Part shown: positions 10,444-20,466 of the stretch, in pieces | Numbering within the stretch: the stretch's first letter is position 1 | Layout of the letters: each line of letters starts with the position of its first letter | From: Paludibacteraceae bacterium | GTDB lineage: Bacteria > Bacteroidota > Bacteroidia > Bacteroidales > Paludibacteraceae | NCBI GenBank assembly: GCA_017456885.1 | Contig: JAFTIM010000012.1 | Location: 1-60,872 of the forward strand | Length of the DNA stretch: 60,872 nt | Reading direction: 5' to 3' | Position numbers and translations under genes: made by a program | The notes under the pieces: model-generated | What the model was told of the DNA's origin: nothing | Databases searched by the model: none | What the model saw: the letters and a program-made list of their open reading frames with translations, nothing else

Positions 10444-13248
10444 TTACGCCACTAACACTTCATTCAATTCATCAATTATCTTTTCCATCTCGTTGCCAAA
10501 CAGATGGTACATTTTGCCGCGACCGCCATGGGCGTCGAAGGGTGTGTAGTCCAAGTCGTCAAGGTCGAGGTGGTAACTGCTTACGATGTGATCCTTTATC
10601 ATGCGCAACCATTCTATCTGTTCGGGTGTAAAGCGGTTGCGGTTGCCCGTGTGCTGACGGAACAGCCAAGCATTGAAATTTTTGTCTATCACACTATCAA
10701 ACGCAGCCAATTTGGGGTCGATGCCACACGCATGGCGCACCAACGACACCAGCGTAGTGAGTTCCACTTTAGGCTGATTCGCCTTTACCTTTTCGATGGT
10801 ACAATAGGCATTCCAAACGTATGCGGGCGCAAACAACGGCTTGTCTTGTTTCAATCGTTCGAGCAACTCTTGTGCCATCTGCAACGTCAGATTACGGCGA
10901 TTGTATGGCTGGTTGTAGAAAATGCTCAACGCCACGATTTCGTCTTTGTGTTGTTCGAGATATGCCGCAAATCCGGCTACGGTTTCTTGCGCTTTTTCGT
11001 GTGTAAAACTGTTAAATCCGCTCACAAGCACCGCATCGGTATTGATGGTGTCGATTTTCTGGTCGTGCGATGTACGCACCGTTACAATATATGCGTTCAA
11101 CGCTCCGTTGAATATGTCGCTTGCGCGGTCGGCCAACTGCTTTTGTGCCGTTGCGCGAGTCTTTGCTTCGGTATCGGGCGTCCGTTCTGTCGGCGGCATT
11201 GCCTGCAACAACGTTTGTGCCACCGTTTCCACTTTGTCGGCATCGTACACATCGAGCAAATCGGCTGCCATCTGTCCCAAAGTTTTCCCTTTCGATAGTT
11301 GTGTGATACGGTCGGCTTCTTGGGGCGTTATTTCTCTATTTAGACGAATCAGTCGATTCGCCAACGACAAAAACAAATCTTCTTCGGCTACACCCATAGT
11401 AACCGCACCCAAAAGGTCTTTCAGCGACACGGACGGTTTACGCTCCAATGGCCGACTGTCGGTTTTCTTGGTTTGTGTAACGCCCACCGCATCGACAATC
11501 ACAAAATGTGTTTTGGCACGTGCCGTCCGGCTAACCAATTGCAACGAGTCTGCATTGATAGTGCGTGTGCCGCGCCCTTTCATCTGTTCGAAATAGTTGG
11601 CACTGCGCACATCGCGCATAAACAACAACACTTCGAGCGGTTTCACGTCGGTACCGGTTGCAATCATATCCACTGTAACGGCGATGCGCGGATAATATTG
11701 GTTGCGAAAACGATTCAACACCGATTTTGGGTCTTCATCGATTTTGTAGGTTACCTTTTTGCAAAAGTCGTTACCTTCGTCAAACTCCTCGCGCACAATA
11801 TTTATAATATCGTCGGCATGACTATCGGTTTTTGCAAAAATCAAAGTCTTCGGCACTTCGTATTGTCCGTTTTCATCGCGTCGGTCGGGGTAAATATCTT
11901 GCATCAATGCTTTGCGGAACTGCCGAATGACGGTACGAATCTGGCTTGGATTTACCACCGATCGATCGAGGTCGTTTTTCTTGTATTCCGTATCCTCGTC
12001 CACTTGCTGCCAACGCATTTTGCGTGTGGATTTATCGCGATAGTCGATATGCCAACCGGCTTTGATGAGTCCGCCGTTTTTCGAAATTTCCGTTTCGATG
12101 GTATAAACATCGTACGGCACGTTCACACCATCGACTACCGATTGTTCGTAGGTATATTCGCTTACCACATTTTCGTTAAAAAAACCGAATGTACGTTTGT
12201 CGGGCGTGGCTGTCAGTCCTATCAGGAAAGCGTCGAAATAGTCGAGAACTTGTTTCCATAGATTGTAAATGCTGCGGTGACATTCGTCAATCACCACAAA
12301 ATCAAACTGTTCGATAGGTACTTTCTCGGTATATTCCACCGGAGCGGTCTGCTGTTCCTTGTTTTTGTGTTGCAACCATGTCGATTCGTTCGGGTTGTCG
12401 TCTTCGACACTTGCGTCCAACTCTTCGCCCTTCAGAATAGAGTACAATCGCTGTATGGTCGAAATGCACACTTGGCTGTCGTTGGCAATGTAATTCGACG
12501 ACAAGCGTTGCACATTGTACAATTCCGTAAATTTACGGTTGTCGTCATTCGGGCGGAAATTCATAAACTCCTGCTCAGCCTGTTCGCCCAAATTACGCGT
12601 ATCGACAAGGAATAAAATCCGTTTTGCTTTGGCAAATTTCAGCAAGCGATAAATAAACGTGATTGCCGTAAAAGTTTTGCCGGCACCCGTTGCCATTTGT
12701 ATCAGCGCACGCGGACGATTCTTGCTAAACGAAGCCTCAAGATTCGTAACTGCTTTTATTTGTGCAGGCCGCAATCCGCGCTCGTCTAATGGAGGTAAAT
12801 GCTGCAATCTGCTACGCAAACTCTGCCCATTGCGCAACCATTCGGCAAGCGTTTCGGGCTTGTGAAAAGCAAACACGGGACGACTGCGGGGTTTCGGGTC
12901 GCTATAATCGGTAAAACGGGTAACTGCGCCGGTCGTTTCATACACATACAACAAGGGTGCATTATCCAAATATTTCAGTTTGGCATGAGCATAACGTACC
13001 GATTGTTCCTCTACCACAATCAGGTTCAGACCTTCGTCTTCGCGCTTGGCTTCGATGATGCCAACAGGTGTTTTGTTGACGAACAGCACATAATCGGCAA
13101 AACCGGCATCCGTTTGATATTCGCGCACAGCCACACCTATTCCCACCGAGAAATCAATTTGCTCCTTGGTTTGAATAATCCAACCTGCCTGCAATAGCAG
13201 ACGGTCGATTTTGTCGCGCGCTATTTGTTCCGGATTTTGGTTAAGCAT
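10444..13248 (-). CDS. hsdR: Type I restriction-modification endonuclease/translocase subunit
   Basis: 934 residues from ATG 13248 (MLNQNPEQIARD), 13 nt after the metG stop. A GTG at 13278 would add 10 residues inside metG and is less likely. Domains: N-terminal PD-(D/E)XK nuclease (about 20-110; GFADYVLFVNKTPVGIIEAK), superfamily 2 helicase with Walker A ATGAGKTFTA and motif II DECHRS, a second RecA-like lobe with the motif VI-like stretch QMKGRGTRTIN, and an HsdM-binding C-terminus. HsdR translocates DNA and cuts away from the unmethylated site. It is the first gene of the island; the ABC-3C genes separate it from hsdS and hsdM. Confidence 0.94.
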   Translation of the reverse strand: MLNQNPEQIARDKIDRLLLQAGWIIQTKEQIDFSVGIGVAVREYQTDAGFADYVLFVNKTPVGIIEAKREDEGLNLIVVEEQSVRYAHAKLKYLDNAPLLYVYETTGAVTRFTDYSDPKPRSRPVFAFHKPETLAEWLRNGQSLRSRLQHLPPLDERGLRPAQIKAVTNLEASFSKNRPRALIQMATGAGKTFTAITFIYRLLKFAKAKRILFLVDTRNLGEQAEQEFMNFRPNDDNRKFTELYNVQRLSSNYIANDSQVCISTIQRLYSILKGEELDASVEDDNPNESTWLQHKNKEQQTAPVEYTEKVPIEQFDFVVIDECHRSIYNLWKQVLDYFDAFLIGLTATPDKRTFGFFNENVVSEYTYEQSVVDGVNVPYDVYTIETEISKNGGLIKAGWHIDYRDKSTRKMRWQQVDEDTEYKKNDLDRSVVNPSQIRTVIRQFRKALMQDIYPDRRDENGQYEVPKTLIFAKTDSHADDIINIVREEFDEGNDFCKKVTYKIDEDPKSVLNRFRNQYYPRIAVTVDMIATGTDVKPLEVLLFMRDVRSANYFEQMKGRGTRTINADSLQLVSRTARAKTHFVIVDAVGVTQTKKTDSRPLERKPSVSLKDLLGAVTMGVAEEDLFLSLANRLIRLNREITPQEADRITQLSKGKTLGQMAADLLDVYDADKVETVAQTLLQAMPPTERTPDTEAKTRATAQKQLADRASDIFNGALNAYIVTVRTSHDQKIDTINTDAVLVSGFNSFTHEKAQETVAGFAAYLEQHKDEIVALSIFYNQPYNRRNLTLQMAQELLERLKQDKPLFAPAYVWNAYCTIEKVKANQPKVELTTLVSLVRHACGIDPKLAAFDSVIDKNFNAWLFRQHTGNRNRFTPEQIEWLRMIKDHIVSSYHLDLDDLDYTPFDAHGGRGKMYHLFGNEMEKIIDELNEVLVA

Positions 13249-13261
13249 ACGATGTTTTCCC

Positions 13262-15316
13262 TCACCCCACATTTGCACCGTTTTTCACGGCACGGCTGGG
13301 CGTTACGAGTACCAATTTGCCATCGGCATCGACGGCGGAGAGTATCATACCCTGACTTTCGACGCCTTTGAGTTTGCGCGGCGGGAAGTTGGCGATGAAA
13401 CAAACCTGCATACCGACCAATTTTTCGGGTTCGGGATAACTCTGCGCAATGCCCGACACGATGGTGCGACCGCCCATGCCGTCGTCTATTTTGAATTGCA
13501 GCAGTTTATCGGCTTTGGGCACGCGCGCACACTCCAACACCGTGCCGACGCGAATGTCCGTCTTGTCGAACTCGTCGATGGTGGTGTCGGCTTTGACGGC
13601 AGCCGGCTGCCAAGCGTTCAGTTGATTTTGTTTCTTGCTTTCGGCCAATTTTTGCAGTTGTGCATCGATGGCGGCATCTTCTATTTTGTCGAACAAAAGT
13701 TGCACTTCGCCAAGTCGAGCACCCGTTTTCAGCAGGTCGATGCGGCCGAGTTGTTCCCAACTGAAATCGGCAAGATTCAGCATGCGGCGCAGTTTTTCGG
13801 ACGAGAACGGCAGGAACGGTTCGAAGGCAATGGCCAGATTCGCCGCTATCTGCAACCCGATGTGCAAAATGGTGGCAGTGCGTTCCATGTCGGTTTTGGC
13901 CAACTTCCACGGCTCGGTGTCGGCTAAATATTTATTGCCGATACGCGCCAAATTCATAGCCTCTTTTTGTGCCTCGCGGAATTTGAAATTGTCGAGCAGT
14001 TGCTCCAAACGCGCTTTCACGTCAGCAAATTCGTGCAACGTTTCGCGGTCGTAGTCGGTGAGTTCGCCGAGCGCCGGCACGCAGCCGTCGAAATATTTTT
14101 GCGTCAGCACCAGCGCACGATTGACAAAATTGCCGTAGATGGCCACCAATTCGCTGTTGTTGCGTGCCTGAAAATCTTTCCACGTGAAGTCGTTGTCTTT
14201 GGTTTCGGGCGCATTGGCCGTCAGCACATAGCGCAGCACATCTTGTTTGCCGGGGAAATCGTCGAGATATTCGTTGAGCCACACCGCCCAGTTGCGCGAA
14301 GTGGAAATTTTGTCGCCTTCGAGGTTCAAAAACTCGTTGCTCGGCACATTGTCGGGCAGAATGTAACTGCCTTCGGCCTTGAGCATCGCGGGGAAAACGA
14401 TGCAGTGGAACACGATGTTGTCCTTGCCGATGAAATGAATGAGGCGTGTGGTGTCGTCTTTCCACCACGTTTCCCAACTGCCGAATTTTTCGGGTTGCGC
14501 CTCGCACACCTCTTTCGTATTGCTGATGTAGCCGATGGGCGCATCGAACCAGACGTAAAGCACTTTGCCGTCGGCACCTTCCACCGGCACAGGAATGCCC
14601 CAATCGAGGTCGCGGCTCACGGCACGCGGCTGCAGCCCGAGGTCGAGCCAACTTTTGCACTGACCATACACATTCGGGCGCCACTCTTTGTGCTCGTCGA
14701 GAATCCACTCGCGCAACCACGCTTCGTGCTTGTCGAGCGGCAAATACCAATGTTTCGTTTCGCGCAACACGGGTTTGCTGCCGCTGATGGCCGATTTCGG
14801 ATTTATCAAATCGAGCGGCGAGAGCGAGGTGCCACATTTTTCGCATTGGTCGCCGTATGCACCTTCGGCGTGGCAGTGCGGACACTCGCCCGTGATGTAG
14901 CGGTCGGCAAGAAACTGCTGCGCCTCCTCGTCGTAGTATTGTTCCGATGTTTTTTCGATAAATTCGCCTTTTTCGTAGAGCGTGCGGAAGAAGTCGGACG
15001 CCATTTTGTGATGCGTTGCCGACGTGGTGCGCGAATAGACATCGAACGAGATGCCAAACTCCTCGAACGATTTTTTTATCAGCGTGTGGTATCTGTCCAC
15101 CACATCTTGCGGCGTGATGCCCTCTTTTTTTGCACGAATGGTAACCGGCACGCCGTGTTCGTCGCTACCGCCGACAAACAGCACCTCTTCGCCGCGCAAA
15201 CGCAAGTAACGCACATAAATGTCGGCAGGTACATACACGCCCGCCAAATGGCCGATATGCACCGGGCCGTTGGCGTATGGCAACGCCGATGTAACAAGAG
15301 TTCTCTTAAATGACAT
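13262..15316 (-). CDS. metG: Methionyl-tRNA synthetase with C-terminal tRNA-binding domain
   Basis: 684 residues from ATG 15316; the in-frame TTG two codons earlier is an unlikely start. The enzyme charges tRNA-Met. It shows the HIGH motif in [10 protein letters not shown], a zinc knuckle [18 protein letters not shown], and the KMSKS-equivalent KISTS. The last about 110 residues form an OB-fold tRNA-binding domain ([21 protein letters not shown]). The gene looks richer in G and C than its neighbours, with many G- or C-ending codons. That may reflect selection or history; it is not by itself proof of transfer. Confidence 0.97.
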   Translation of the reverse strand: MSFKRTLVTSALPYANGPVHIGHLAGVYVPADIYVRYLRLRGEEVLFVGGSDEHGVPVTIRAKKEGITPQDVVDRYHTLIKKSFEEFGISFDVYSRTTSATHHKMASDFFRTLYEKGEFIEKTSEQYYDEEAQQFLADRYITGECPHCHAEGAYGDQCEKCGTSLSPLDLINPKSAISGSKPVLRETKHWYLPLDKHEAWLREWILDEHKEWRPNVYGQCKSWLDLGLQPRAVSRDLDWGIPVPVEGADGKVLYVWFDAPIGYISNTKEVCEAQPEKFGSWETWWKDDTTRLIHFIGKDNIVFHCIVFPAMLKAEGSYILPDNVPSNEFLNLEGDKISTSRNWAVWLNEYLDDFPGKQDVLRYVLTANAPETKDNDFTWKDFQARNNSELVAIYGNFVNRALVLTQKYFDGCVPALGELTDYDRETLHEFADVKARLEQLLDNFKFREAQKEAMNLARIGNKYLADTEPWKLAKTDMERTATILHIGLQIAANLAIAFEPFLPFSSEKLRRMLNLADFSWEQLGRIDLLKTGARLGEVQLLFDKIEDAAIDAQLQKLAESKKQNQLNAWQPAAVKADTTIDEFDKTDIRVGTVLECARVPKADKLLQFKIDDGMGGRTIVSGIAQSYPEPEKLVGMQVCFIANFPPRKLKGVESQGMILSAVDADGKLVLVTPSRAVKNGANVG

Positions 15317-15327
15317 ATTCAAAAAAT

Positions 15328-17364
15328 TTATTTGTTAAACGTTGGTAAGGAAGAATAATCAGCCGAATAACGCAGATGTTGTTCTACATAATTCTCCGTA
15401 TAATCTATTTTTAAATCAACAAAAATTCCGTTTTTATCGTATATAGGCGTATAAACAGGGTTTACAAAACCTTTATAAGGCGCAATATTTAACCCCGCAT
15501 AACGATTCAATATCTGTTTGTGCAATGCGGGATCGAGCTTCACGGCATAGTTTTCGACAATATCGTGTGCCGCCTGATAGTCGCCCGTCGATTTTATGCG
15601 TTGTATTTCGGCAAGCAATTCTCCCAAATGTTGCTGAATTTTTTCATAATCGTTGATGACAACAAACGTTTTGCCGTTGCGCTCACGAAGCTCAACCGAA
15701 TGATCGTCTTTTGCTTTTTCGTACACCCATCGGGCTATCAACTGACGATTTCGCATGTGCGATTCCTCAACATTTTTACCTAACTCAATGCGAACCTGTT
15801 GCGTCAACAACCCGTTCATAAAATATTTATAGTATTCTGCTTTATAAGCATCTTTGTCGGGCAACAACCCTAATTTTATCATCATGGGATCTGCCATAAA
15901 ATAAAGTCCGAACAAATCGGCACGAGCCTCCTCGATAGTAGAACCGTAAGCCTTCAAAGCATCGGGGTCGACTCCCGGCAACAATTTCCCCGAGCCGTGC
16001 CCAAGGCATTCGTGCAAATCGGTATGCAAATTGTCGGTAACGAATCCGTAGTTGTTCATCAAGTCGATTTCCGCCTGACTCCAAGCAAATTCTTCGGCAA
16101 AGCCGTTGCCATGAGCCGCCATGTCGTAAGCCGATGTGATGTTTTCGATAGTAACCGACTTTGACCCGTGAGCCGCCCGAATCCAATTTGCATTCGGAAG
16201 ATTGATGCCTATCGGCGTTGTAGGATAGCAATCGCCCGCAAGAATGGCTGCCGTGATGACCTTTGCCGACACACCCTTAACCTGCTCCTTTTTAAACTCC
16301 TTGGCCACAGGCGAGTGGTCTTCAAACCATTGGGCATTCGAGCTGATAATCTCCGTACGTTTTGTAGCCTCCGTATTTTTGAAATTAACCAACGATTCCC
16401 AACTTGCTTTCATACCCAAAGGGTCACCGTAGGTTTCTATAAAACCATTCACAAAGTCGATATGCGATGCCGTATCGTTTACCCAAGCAATAGAATAATC
16501 GTCAAACGTTTTCAAATCGCCCGTGCGGTAATACTCAATCAGTTTCGAGATGACGAATTGCTGTTGCTCGTTTTCGGCCACCGATTGGGCTTTTTCGAGC
16601 CAATACACGATTTTTTCGATAGCAGCGGAATAAAGCCCTCCGATTTTATATGTTTTTTCAACTAAAACACCATCTTGCTTTACCAATTTCGAGTTCAACC
16701 CATACGATATAGGCGTTTCGTCGGCAGGACTTTTCATAGCATTGTAAAACTCCTCGGCCTCCGTTTGCGATACACCTTCGTAGTAGTTGCACGCCGAGGC
16801 TTGAATCAAATCCACACCGGAATCCTGCACCAAACGGCGAGCCGCAACTTCGGGGTCGAAAATGACAGGAATGAGCGTTGCCAATATTTCCGACCTCGAA
16901 ACGCCGATTTTCTCTATCGAAGAAACGGGAAGTTTATTGACTTCATTTTCAAAAAACGCTTGCGAAAATTCGGGTACGAATTTGTCGTTGCCATAATGAT
17001 GGTGAATGCCGTTCGACACCCAAACGCGTTTCAAATAGGTTTCAAACGCACAAAAATCAGCCGTATTTTTGTCGCCGTCGTAGTTGGTGTAAACGGCTTC
17101 CAGCGTTCGACGCACAAGCAGGTTGTATTTCCCGTTTTGGTCGTACAGAATATCACGACCATTTAAAGCGGCTTCGGTCAAATAATACAACAACTCCTTT
17201 TGTCTGACACTCAACGCTTCCACCTGCGGCACCCGATAACGCAAAATTTGCATATCGGCAAAAGCATCTACCGTGTAACTAAAATTCTCGTTTTGCTCCT
17301 TTTGGCTTGTCGAACAAGCCGTCATAAATAAAGCGACCATCAAAGTAAAAATTAGTTTTTTCAT
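15328..17364 (-). CDS. Dipeptidyl-peptidase III family zinc peptidase (M49), lipoprotein
   Basis: 678 residues from ATG 17364. The start is chosen because a lipoprotein signal ([17 protein letters not shown]) follows at once; an ATG at 17388 would overlap the upstream gene's end. The M49 zinc motif HECLGH lies at residues 451-456, with the downstream ligand motif [10 protein letters not shown]49 enzymes remove dipeptides from peptide N-termini; the lipobox places this one on the envelope, probably in the periplasm or on the outer membrane. It is 12 nt upstream of metG and 7 nt downstream of an exported protein gene. Family call is firm; substrate is unknown. Confidence 0.9.
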   Translation of the reverse strand: MKKLIFTLMVALFMTACSTSQKEQNENFSYTVDAFADMQILRYRVPQVEALSVRQKELLYYLTEAALNGRDILYDQNGKYNLLVRRTLEAVYTNYDGDKNTADFCAFETYLKRVWVSNGIHHHYGNDKFVPEFSQAFFENEVNKLPVSSIEKIGVSRSEILATLIPVIFDPEVAARRLVQDSGVDLIQASACNYYEGVSQTEAEEFYNAMKSPADETPISYGLNSKLVKQDGVLVEKTYKIGGLYSAAIEKIVYWLEKAQSVAENEQQQFVISKLIEYYRTGDLKTFDDYSIAWVNDTASHIDFVNGFIETYGDPLGMKASWESLVNFKNTEATKRTEIISSNAQWFEDHSPVAKEFKKEQVKGVSAKVITAAILAGDCYPTTPIGINLPNANWIRAAHGSKSVTIENITSAYDMAAHGNGFAEEFAWSQAEIDLMNNYGFVTDNLHTDLHECLGHGSGKLLPGVDPDALKAYGSTIEEARADLFGLYFMADPMMIKLGLLPDKDAYKAEYYKYFMNGLLTQQVRIELGKNVEESHMRNRQLIARWVYEKAKDDHSVELRERNGKTFVVINDYEKIQQHLGELLAEIQRIKSTGDYQAAHDIVENYAVKLDPALHKQILNRYAGLNIAPYKGFVNPVYTPIYDKNGIFVDLKIDYTENYVEQHLRYSADYSSLPTFNK

Positions 17365-17371
17365 TATTATA

Positions 17372-18202
17372 TCAATTATTATCCACATCTACATTTTTAT
17401 AAAAAACCCATTTTCGTTGTAAGGTTTTCTTTTTGTATGCATCGTACGACGAATCGGGAGCATAGTAACGATAGTCGCCCACAAACCCCGAATTAACAGG
17501 TGCCAAGTGGTCGAATACAAACCTACGGTTTTGCGGTTCGTACAGCAATGTCATCGACACCTCGCTATTGTATTGAAAAACAACCCTTGCCAAAAATTCG
17601 TTTTTCAACATTTCAAAAACAGGCAACCCAAAACGGAGTTTCCCATTGTCAAACCATAGCACATCTATCGTTTTCATTGTCAAATAGCGATTGTTTTGCG
17701 ACCAACCGAGCAAAACATACGTTTTGCCTTGTTTTGAACGAAACGGGAAAATATCGAAATACAATGCTCCATACCAATTTTCGGCATCAATCACTTGATT
17801 GTCGGTCGGAACATAAGCCTCCAATTGCGATTTCAACGGATATACTTCCATGCCCTTAGCTCTGCGTTGCACTACGCCATTGAAAGCCAACCTCTCGCCG
17901 TCAACCACATAACACCACGAATAAACCGCTATGTGCTTGTCCGACGAAACGACTTTTTTCAAACCAGCGGTGTTTTTGAAATCGTACTCCAACGAAACCT
18001 CGTGTTGCAAGATTTCTGAAAACACATCATAAATCGAATCGTTGATGCAACGCTTGTTTTCAGCAACGGTATCTCTTTTCAAATGCGAAAAAAGCATGTT
18101 CAAACGCATTTCGCACTCCGAAAACGAACGCTTTTGAGCCGACAACGGGAGAAACGCCAGCACACAGATACCTGCAACCACATATTTCAAAAACGTCTTC
18201 AT
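17372..18202 (-). CDS. Exported protein of unknown function
   Basis: 276 residues from ATG 18202 (MKTFLKYVVAG), which opens a clean signal peptide ending near LPLSAQ; an upstream ATG at 18226 would spoil it. The mature part is rich in beta-strand-like and aromatic stretches (YSWCYVVDGERLAFNG, LLYEPQNRRFVFDHLAP). I recognise it only as a kind of conserved Bacteroidota exported protein and cannot assign a function. It lies 7 nt upstream of the M49 peptidase gene on the same strand, so the two are probably cotranscribed. Confidence 0.75.
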   Translation of the reverse strand: MKTFLKYVVAGICVLAFLPLSAQKRSFSECEMRLNMLFSHLKRDTVAENKRCINDSIYDVFSEILQHEVSLEYDFKNTAGLKKVVSSDKHIAVYSWCYVVDGERLAFNGVVQRRAKGMEVYPLKSQLEAYVPTDNQVIDAENWYGALYFDIFPFRSKQGKTYVLLGWSQNNRYLTMKTIDVLWFDNGKLRFGLPVFEMLKNEFLARVVFQYNSEVSMTLLYEPQNRRFVFDHLAPVNSGFVGDYRYYAPDSSYDAYKKKTLQRKWVFYKNVDVDNN

Positions 18203-18284
18203 GAATTTATTAAAATTAAAAAACATTGTTTTGCCGAGGTTCTAACGAAGCACGACAAGACAATGTTTTATATAAAAAGCGGAG

Positions 18285-19001
18285 TTAATCTATTTTCATG
18301 TTATGATAAACATTTTGAACGTCCTCGTCTTCTTCGATACGTTCAATAAGTTTATCAATCGTAGCACGTTGTTCGTCGTTCAACTCTTTTACATCGTTCG
18401 GAATGCGCGTCAGCTCCGAACCTTTTATTTCGATGCCTTTCTCTTCAAGCGCTTTCTGAATTTGATTAAACGATTTTGGGTCGCCGTAAATGGTTACACC
18501 CTCTTCGTCTTCGTCATATTCATCTTCCACTCCGTAATCAATCATATCCAATATCAACTCGTCCATATCAACGCCTTCGGCATTGATAGTAAACATCGCT
18601 TTGCGGGTAAAAATAAAATCGAGACTGCCCGAAGTGCCCAACGAACCACCAAATTTATTGAAGTAACTGCGGACATTGGCCACCGTACGCGTGGTGTTGT
18701 CGGTTGCTGTTTCTACAAAGATTGCGATTCCGAACGGGCCATACCCTTCATAATTCATCTCTTTATAGTCTTTTTGGTCTTTCCCCATTGCGTTTTTGAT
18801 AGCACGCTCAATGTTGTCCTTCGGCATATTTTCGCGTTTGGCATTGGCTATAATTGCCCGCAAATGCGGATTGTTTTCAGGTTCAGGTCCTCCTGCCTTT
18901 ACGGCAATGGCTATCTGCTTGCCGATTCGTGTAAACGTGCGGGCCATGTTGCCCCATCTTTTCAGTTTCGTTGCTTTACGATATTCAAATGCTCTTCCCA
19001 T
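18285..19001 (-). CDS. yebC: YebC/PmpR-family protein
   Basis: 238 residues, the normal length. It begins MGRAFEYRKATKLKRW, the form of the family N-terminus seen in Bacteroidota, and contains RENMPKDNIERAIKNA and NYEGYGPFGIAIFVE. Family members were named transcriptional regulators; the TACO1/YebC branch is linked to translation, helping ribosomes at stalling sequences. Three structural domains fit the length. A -7 box TAATTTTG at 19027-19034 on the minus strand precedes the start. Confidence 0.95.
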   Translation of the reverse strand: MGRAFEYRKATKLKRWGNMARTFTRIGKQIAIAVKAGGPEPENNPHLRAIIANAKRENMPKDNIERAIKNAMGKDQKDYKEMNYEGYGPFGIAIFVETATDNTTRTVANVRSYFNKFGGSLGTSGSLDFIFTRKAMFTINAEGVDMDELILDMIDYGVEDEYDEDEEGVTIYGDPKSFNQIQKALEEKGIEIKGSELTRIPNDVKELNDEQRATIDKLIERIEEDEDVQNVYHNMKID

Positions 19002-19098
19002 TTTTTGTAATTTTTTATCAAAGACGCAAAATTAAAAAATTATTTCCAGCTGTAAAACTTGTTCCTTATTAAAAACAAAAACAATGTATTTTTATTCA

Positions 19099-19133
19099 TT
19101 TGACAATAATTCTACAAAAAAAGCATACCTTTG
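19099..19133 (+). promoter_or_regulatory. Promoter of the exported glycine-rich protein gene
   Basis: -7 box TACCTTTG (19126-19133) fits TAnnTTTG. A TTTG at 19099-19102 lies 23 nt upstream, longer than the usual 19-21 nt spacing. The start codon follows 34 nt after the -7 box. Confidence 0.55.
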
Positions 19134-19167
19134 CACATAAAATTATTAACATTTAAAATGAAAAAAA

Positions 19168-19695
19168 ATGAAAAGAACAGTAAAAATTTTTGCAGTGGCT
19201 GTTGTTGCCCTTATCGGCTTTGCAACAGTAAGTTATGCACAACCTCGTGCAATTGGTGTTAACTTGGGTTATGGTGCATCTTTTTCGTATCAACATGGGT
19301 TAGGCGATGCCAATATGATCGATTTGGCAGTGGAGGTACCTGCATTCAGCGGTATTGGTGCAACATGTACTTACGACTGGATTGACCCGTTCAATGCTCC
19401 TGTACCTTGGAACGAAAAAGGTGAATGGCATTGGTATATGGGTGTTGGTGCCGGTGCCGGTATGGCAGGATGGAACGGAGCAGCAGGTTATGCCGGTGTT
19501 GTAGGACACAACGGAGCAGCAGGTTATGCCGGTGTTGTAGGACACATTGGTATTGAGTACGATTTCTGGTTCCCACTTCAATTATCGCTTGATTGGCGTC
19601 CTAACGTAGGTGTGGGGTTTGCAAAAAATGTTGTAGCATTCAACCTTGGTGGTCTTTATTACGGAATTCAATTAGGTGTTCGTTATAGATTCTAA
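19168..19695 (+). CDS. Exported outer-membrane-like protein with an internal tandem repeat
   Basis: 175 residues with an N-terminal signal peptide ending near VSYAQ. The mature part alternates small and aromatic residues and ends YYGIQLGVRYRF, a C-terminal aromatic as in outer-membrane beta-barrels. Two identical 12-residue units, NGAAGYAGVVGH, sit near the middle (residues 103-126), encoded by a perfect 36-bp duplication. It is monocistronic: own promoter, and a strong terminator 19 nt after the stop. No function is recognised; a small porin-like or structural envelope protein is a guess. Confidence 0.75.
   Translation: MKRTVKIFAVAVVALIGFATVSYAQPRAIGVNLGYGASFSYQHGLGDANMIDLAVEVPAFSGIGATCTYDWIDPFNAPVPWNEKGEWHWYMGVGAGAGMAGWNGAAGYAGVVGHNGAAGYAGVVGHIGIEYDFWFPLQLSLDWRPNVGVGFAKNVVAFNLGGLYYGIQLGVRYRF
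19474..19545 (+). repeat. Two perfect tandem copies of a 36-bp unit
   Basis: Units at 19474-19509 and 19510-19545 are identical over all 36 bases and keep the reading frame, adding 12 residues. Perfect identity at synonymous sites points to a recent duplication by slippage or recombination, so copy number may vary between strains. Confidence 0.97.
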
Positions 19696-19713
19696 AAAAC
19701 ACATAACGAAAAC

Positions 19714-19744
19714 AAAAAAACGCTCTTCGAAGAGCGTTTTTTTT
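19714..19744. terminator. Bidirectional intrinsic terminator
   Basis: Perfect palindrome CGCTCTTCGAAGAGCG (19721-19736) with A-tract before and T-tract after. It ends the plus-strand exported protein gene and the minus-strand tcdA, which converge here; the tcdA stop codon touches the T-tract. Confidence 0.92.
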
Positions 19745-20462
19745 ATTGCTCGACATTGGCAATAACATCTTGCACCACCAAACTCGCCAACATAAACCCA
19801 AAAACGGCAGTGGCATGCACGAGCGTTCCGTTAGCCTTGTCACCGCTTGAGCATACACCTTGGTTTTTCTGCACCTCGTTGCTAAATACGCATTTAAATT
19901 TTCGTTTGGGAAACGTTCCGTTTTTCTTAAACCGACGGCGAAGAGCCGCTGCCAACGGACATCCGTTTACTTTCCAAAACTCTGAAACGGAAATCCTGCT
20001 CAAGTCCGTCTTCAAGGCCGCACCCATCGACGAAAATAACGTAGCACGACTCTCGCTCGCTCGCAAAATCAGCAATGCTTTGTCCTTCAGGCTATCAATA
20101 GCATCTATTACATAATCATAGTTATCGAGCAAAAACTCAGCGGCTGTCTCTTCGCTGTAAAATTGCTGTACGGCATCTACTTGAATATTCGGATTTATCT
20201 CAAGCAAACGTTGTTTTAGAACCTCCACTTTCGGCTGTCCGACGGTTTTTGTAGTTGCCACCAATTGTCTGTTGATGTTTGAAGCGGCCACACAATCGAA
20301 ATCGACAAGCGTCATGTGTTCCACTCCCGATCGTGCCAAACTCTCGACACACCATCCGCCTACGCCACCCACACCAAATACGATAACATTCGTTTTCTGC
20401 AAACGCCGCATAGCGACCTCACCCAAAAGCAACTCCGTACGCTCAAACAAATTGCATCTCAT
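19743..20462 (-). CDS. tcdA: tRNA threonylcarbamoyladenosine dehydratase
   Basis: 239 residues of an E1/ThiF-like fold. TcdA uses ATP to dehydrate t6A37 to cyclic t6A in ANN-reading tRNAs. Seen are the nucleotide-binding loop VFGVGGVGGWCVESLARSG, the acidic VDFDCVAASNINRQ with the NxNRQ motif, and VIDAIDSLKDKALLI. The end includes GTLVHATAVFG, usual for the family. The gene starts 4 nt downstream of an exported lipoprotein gene's stop on the same strand, indicating cotranscription without functional relation. Confidence 0.94.
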   Translation of the reverse strand: MRCNLFERTELLLGEVAMRRLQKTNVIVFGVGGVGGWCVESLARSGVEHMTLVDFDCVAASNINRQLVATTKTVGQPKVEVLKQRLLEINPNIQVDAVQQFYSEETAAEFLLDNYDYVIDAIDSLKDKALLILRASESRATLFSSMGAALKTDLSRISVSEFWKVNGCPLAAALRRRFKKNGTFPKRKFKCVFSNEVQKNQGVCSSGDKANGTLVHATAVFGFMLASLVVQDVIANVEQ

Positions 20463-20466
20463 TGCT

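Noticed and set aside
13249-13278. GTG start for hsdR at 13278
   Set aside because: It would lie within the end of metG; the ATG at 13248 gives the normal family N-terminus right after the metG stop.
13967-15313. 448-codon open frame on the plus strand
   Set aside because: Antisense to metG; its length follows from the GC-rich codon pattern of metG, and the protein shows no recognisable motif.
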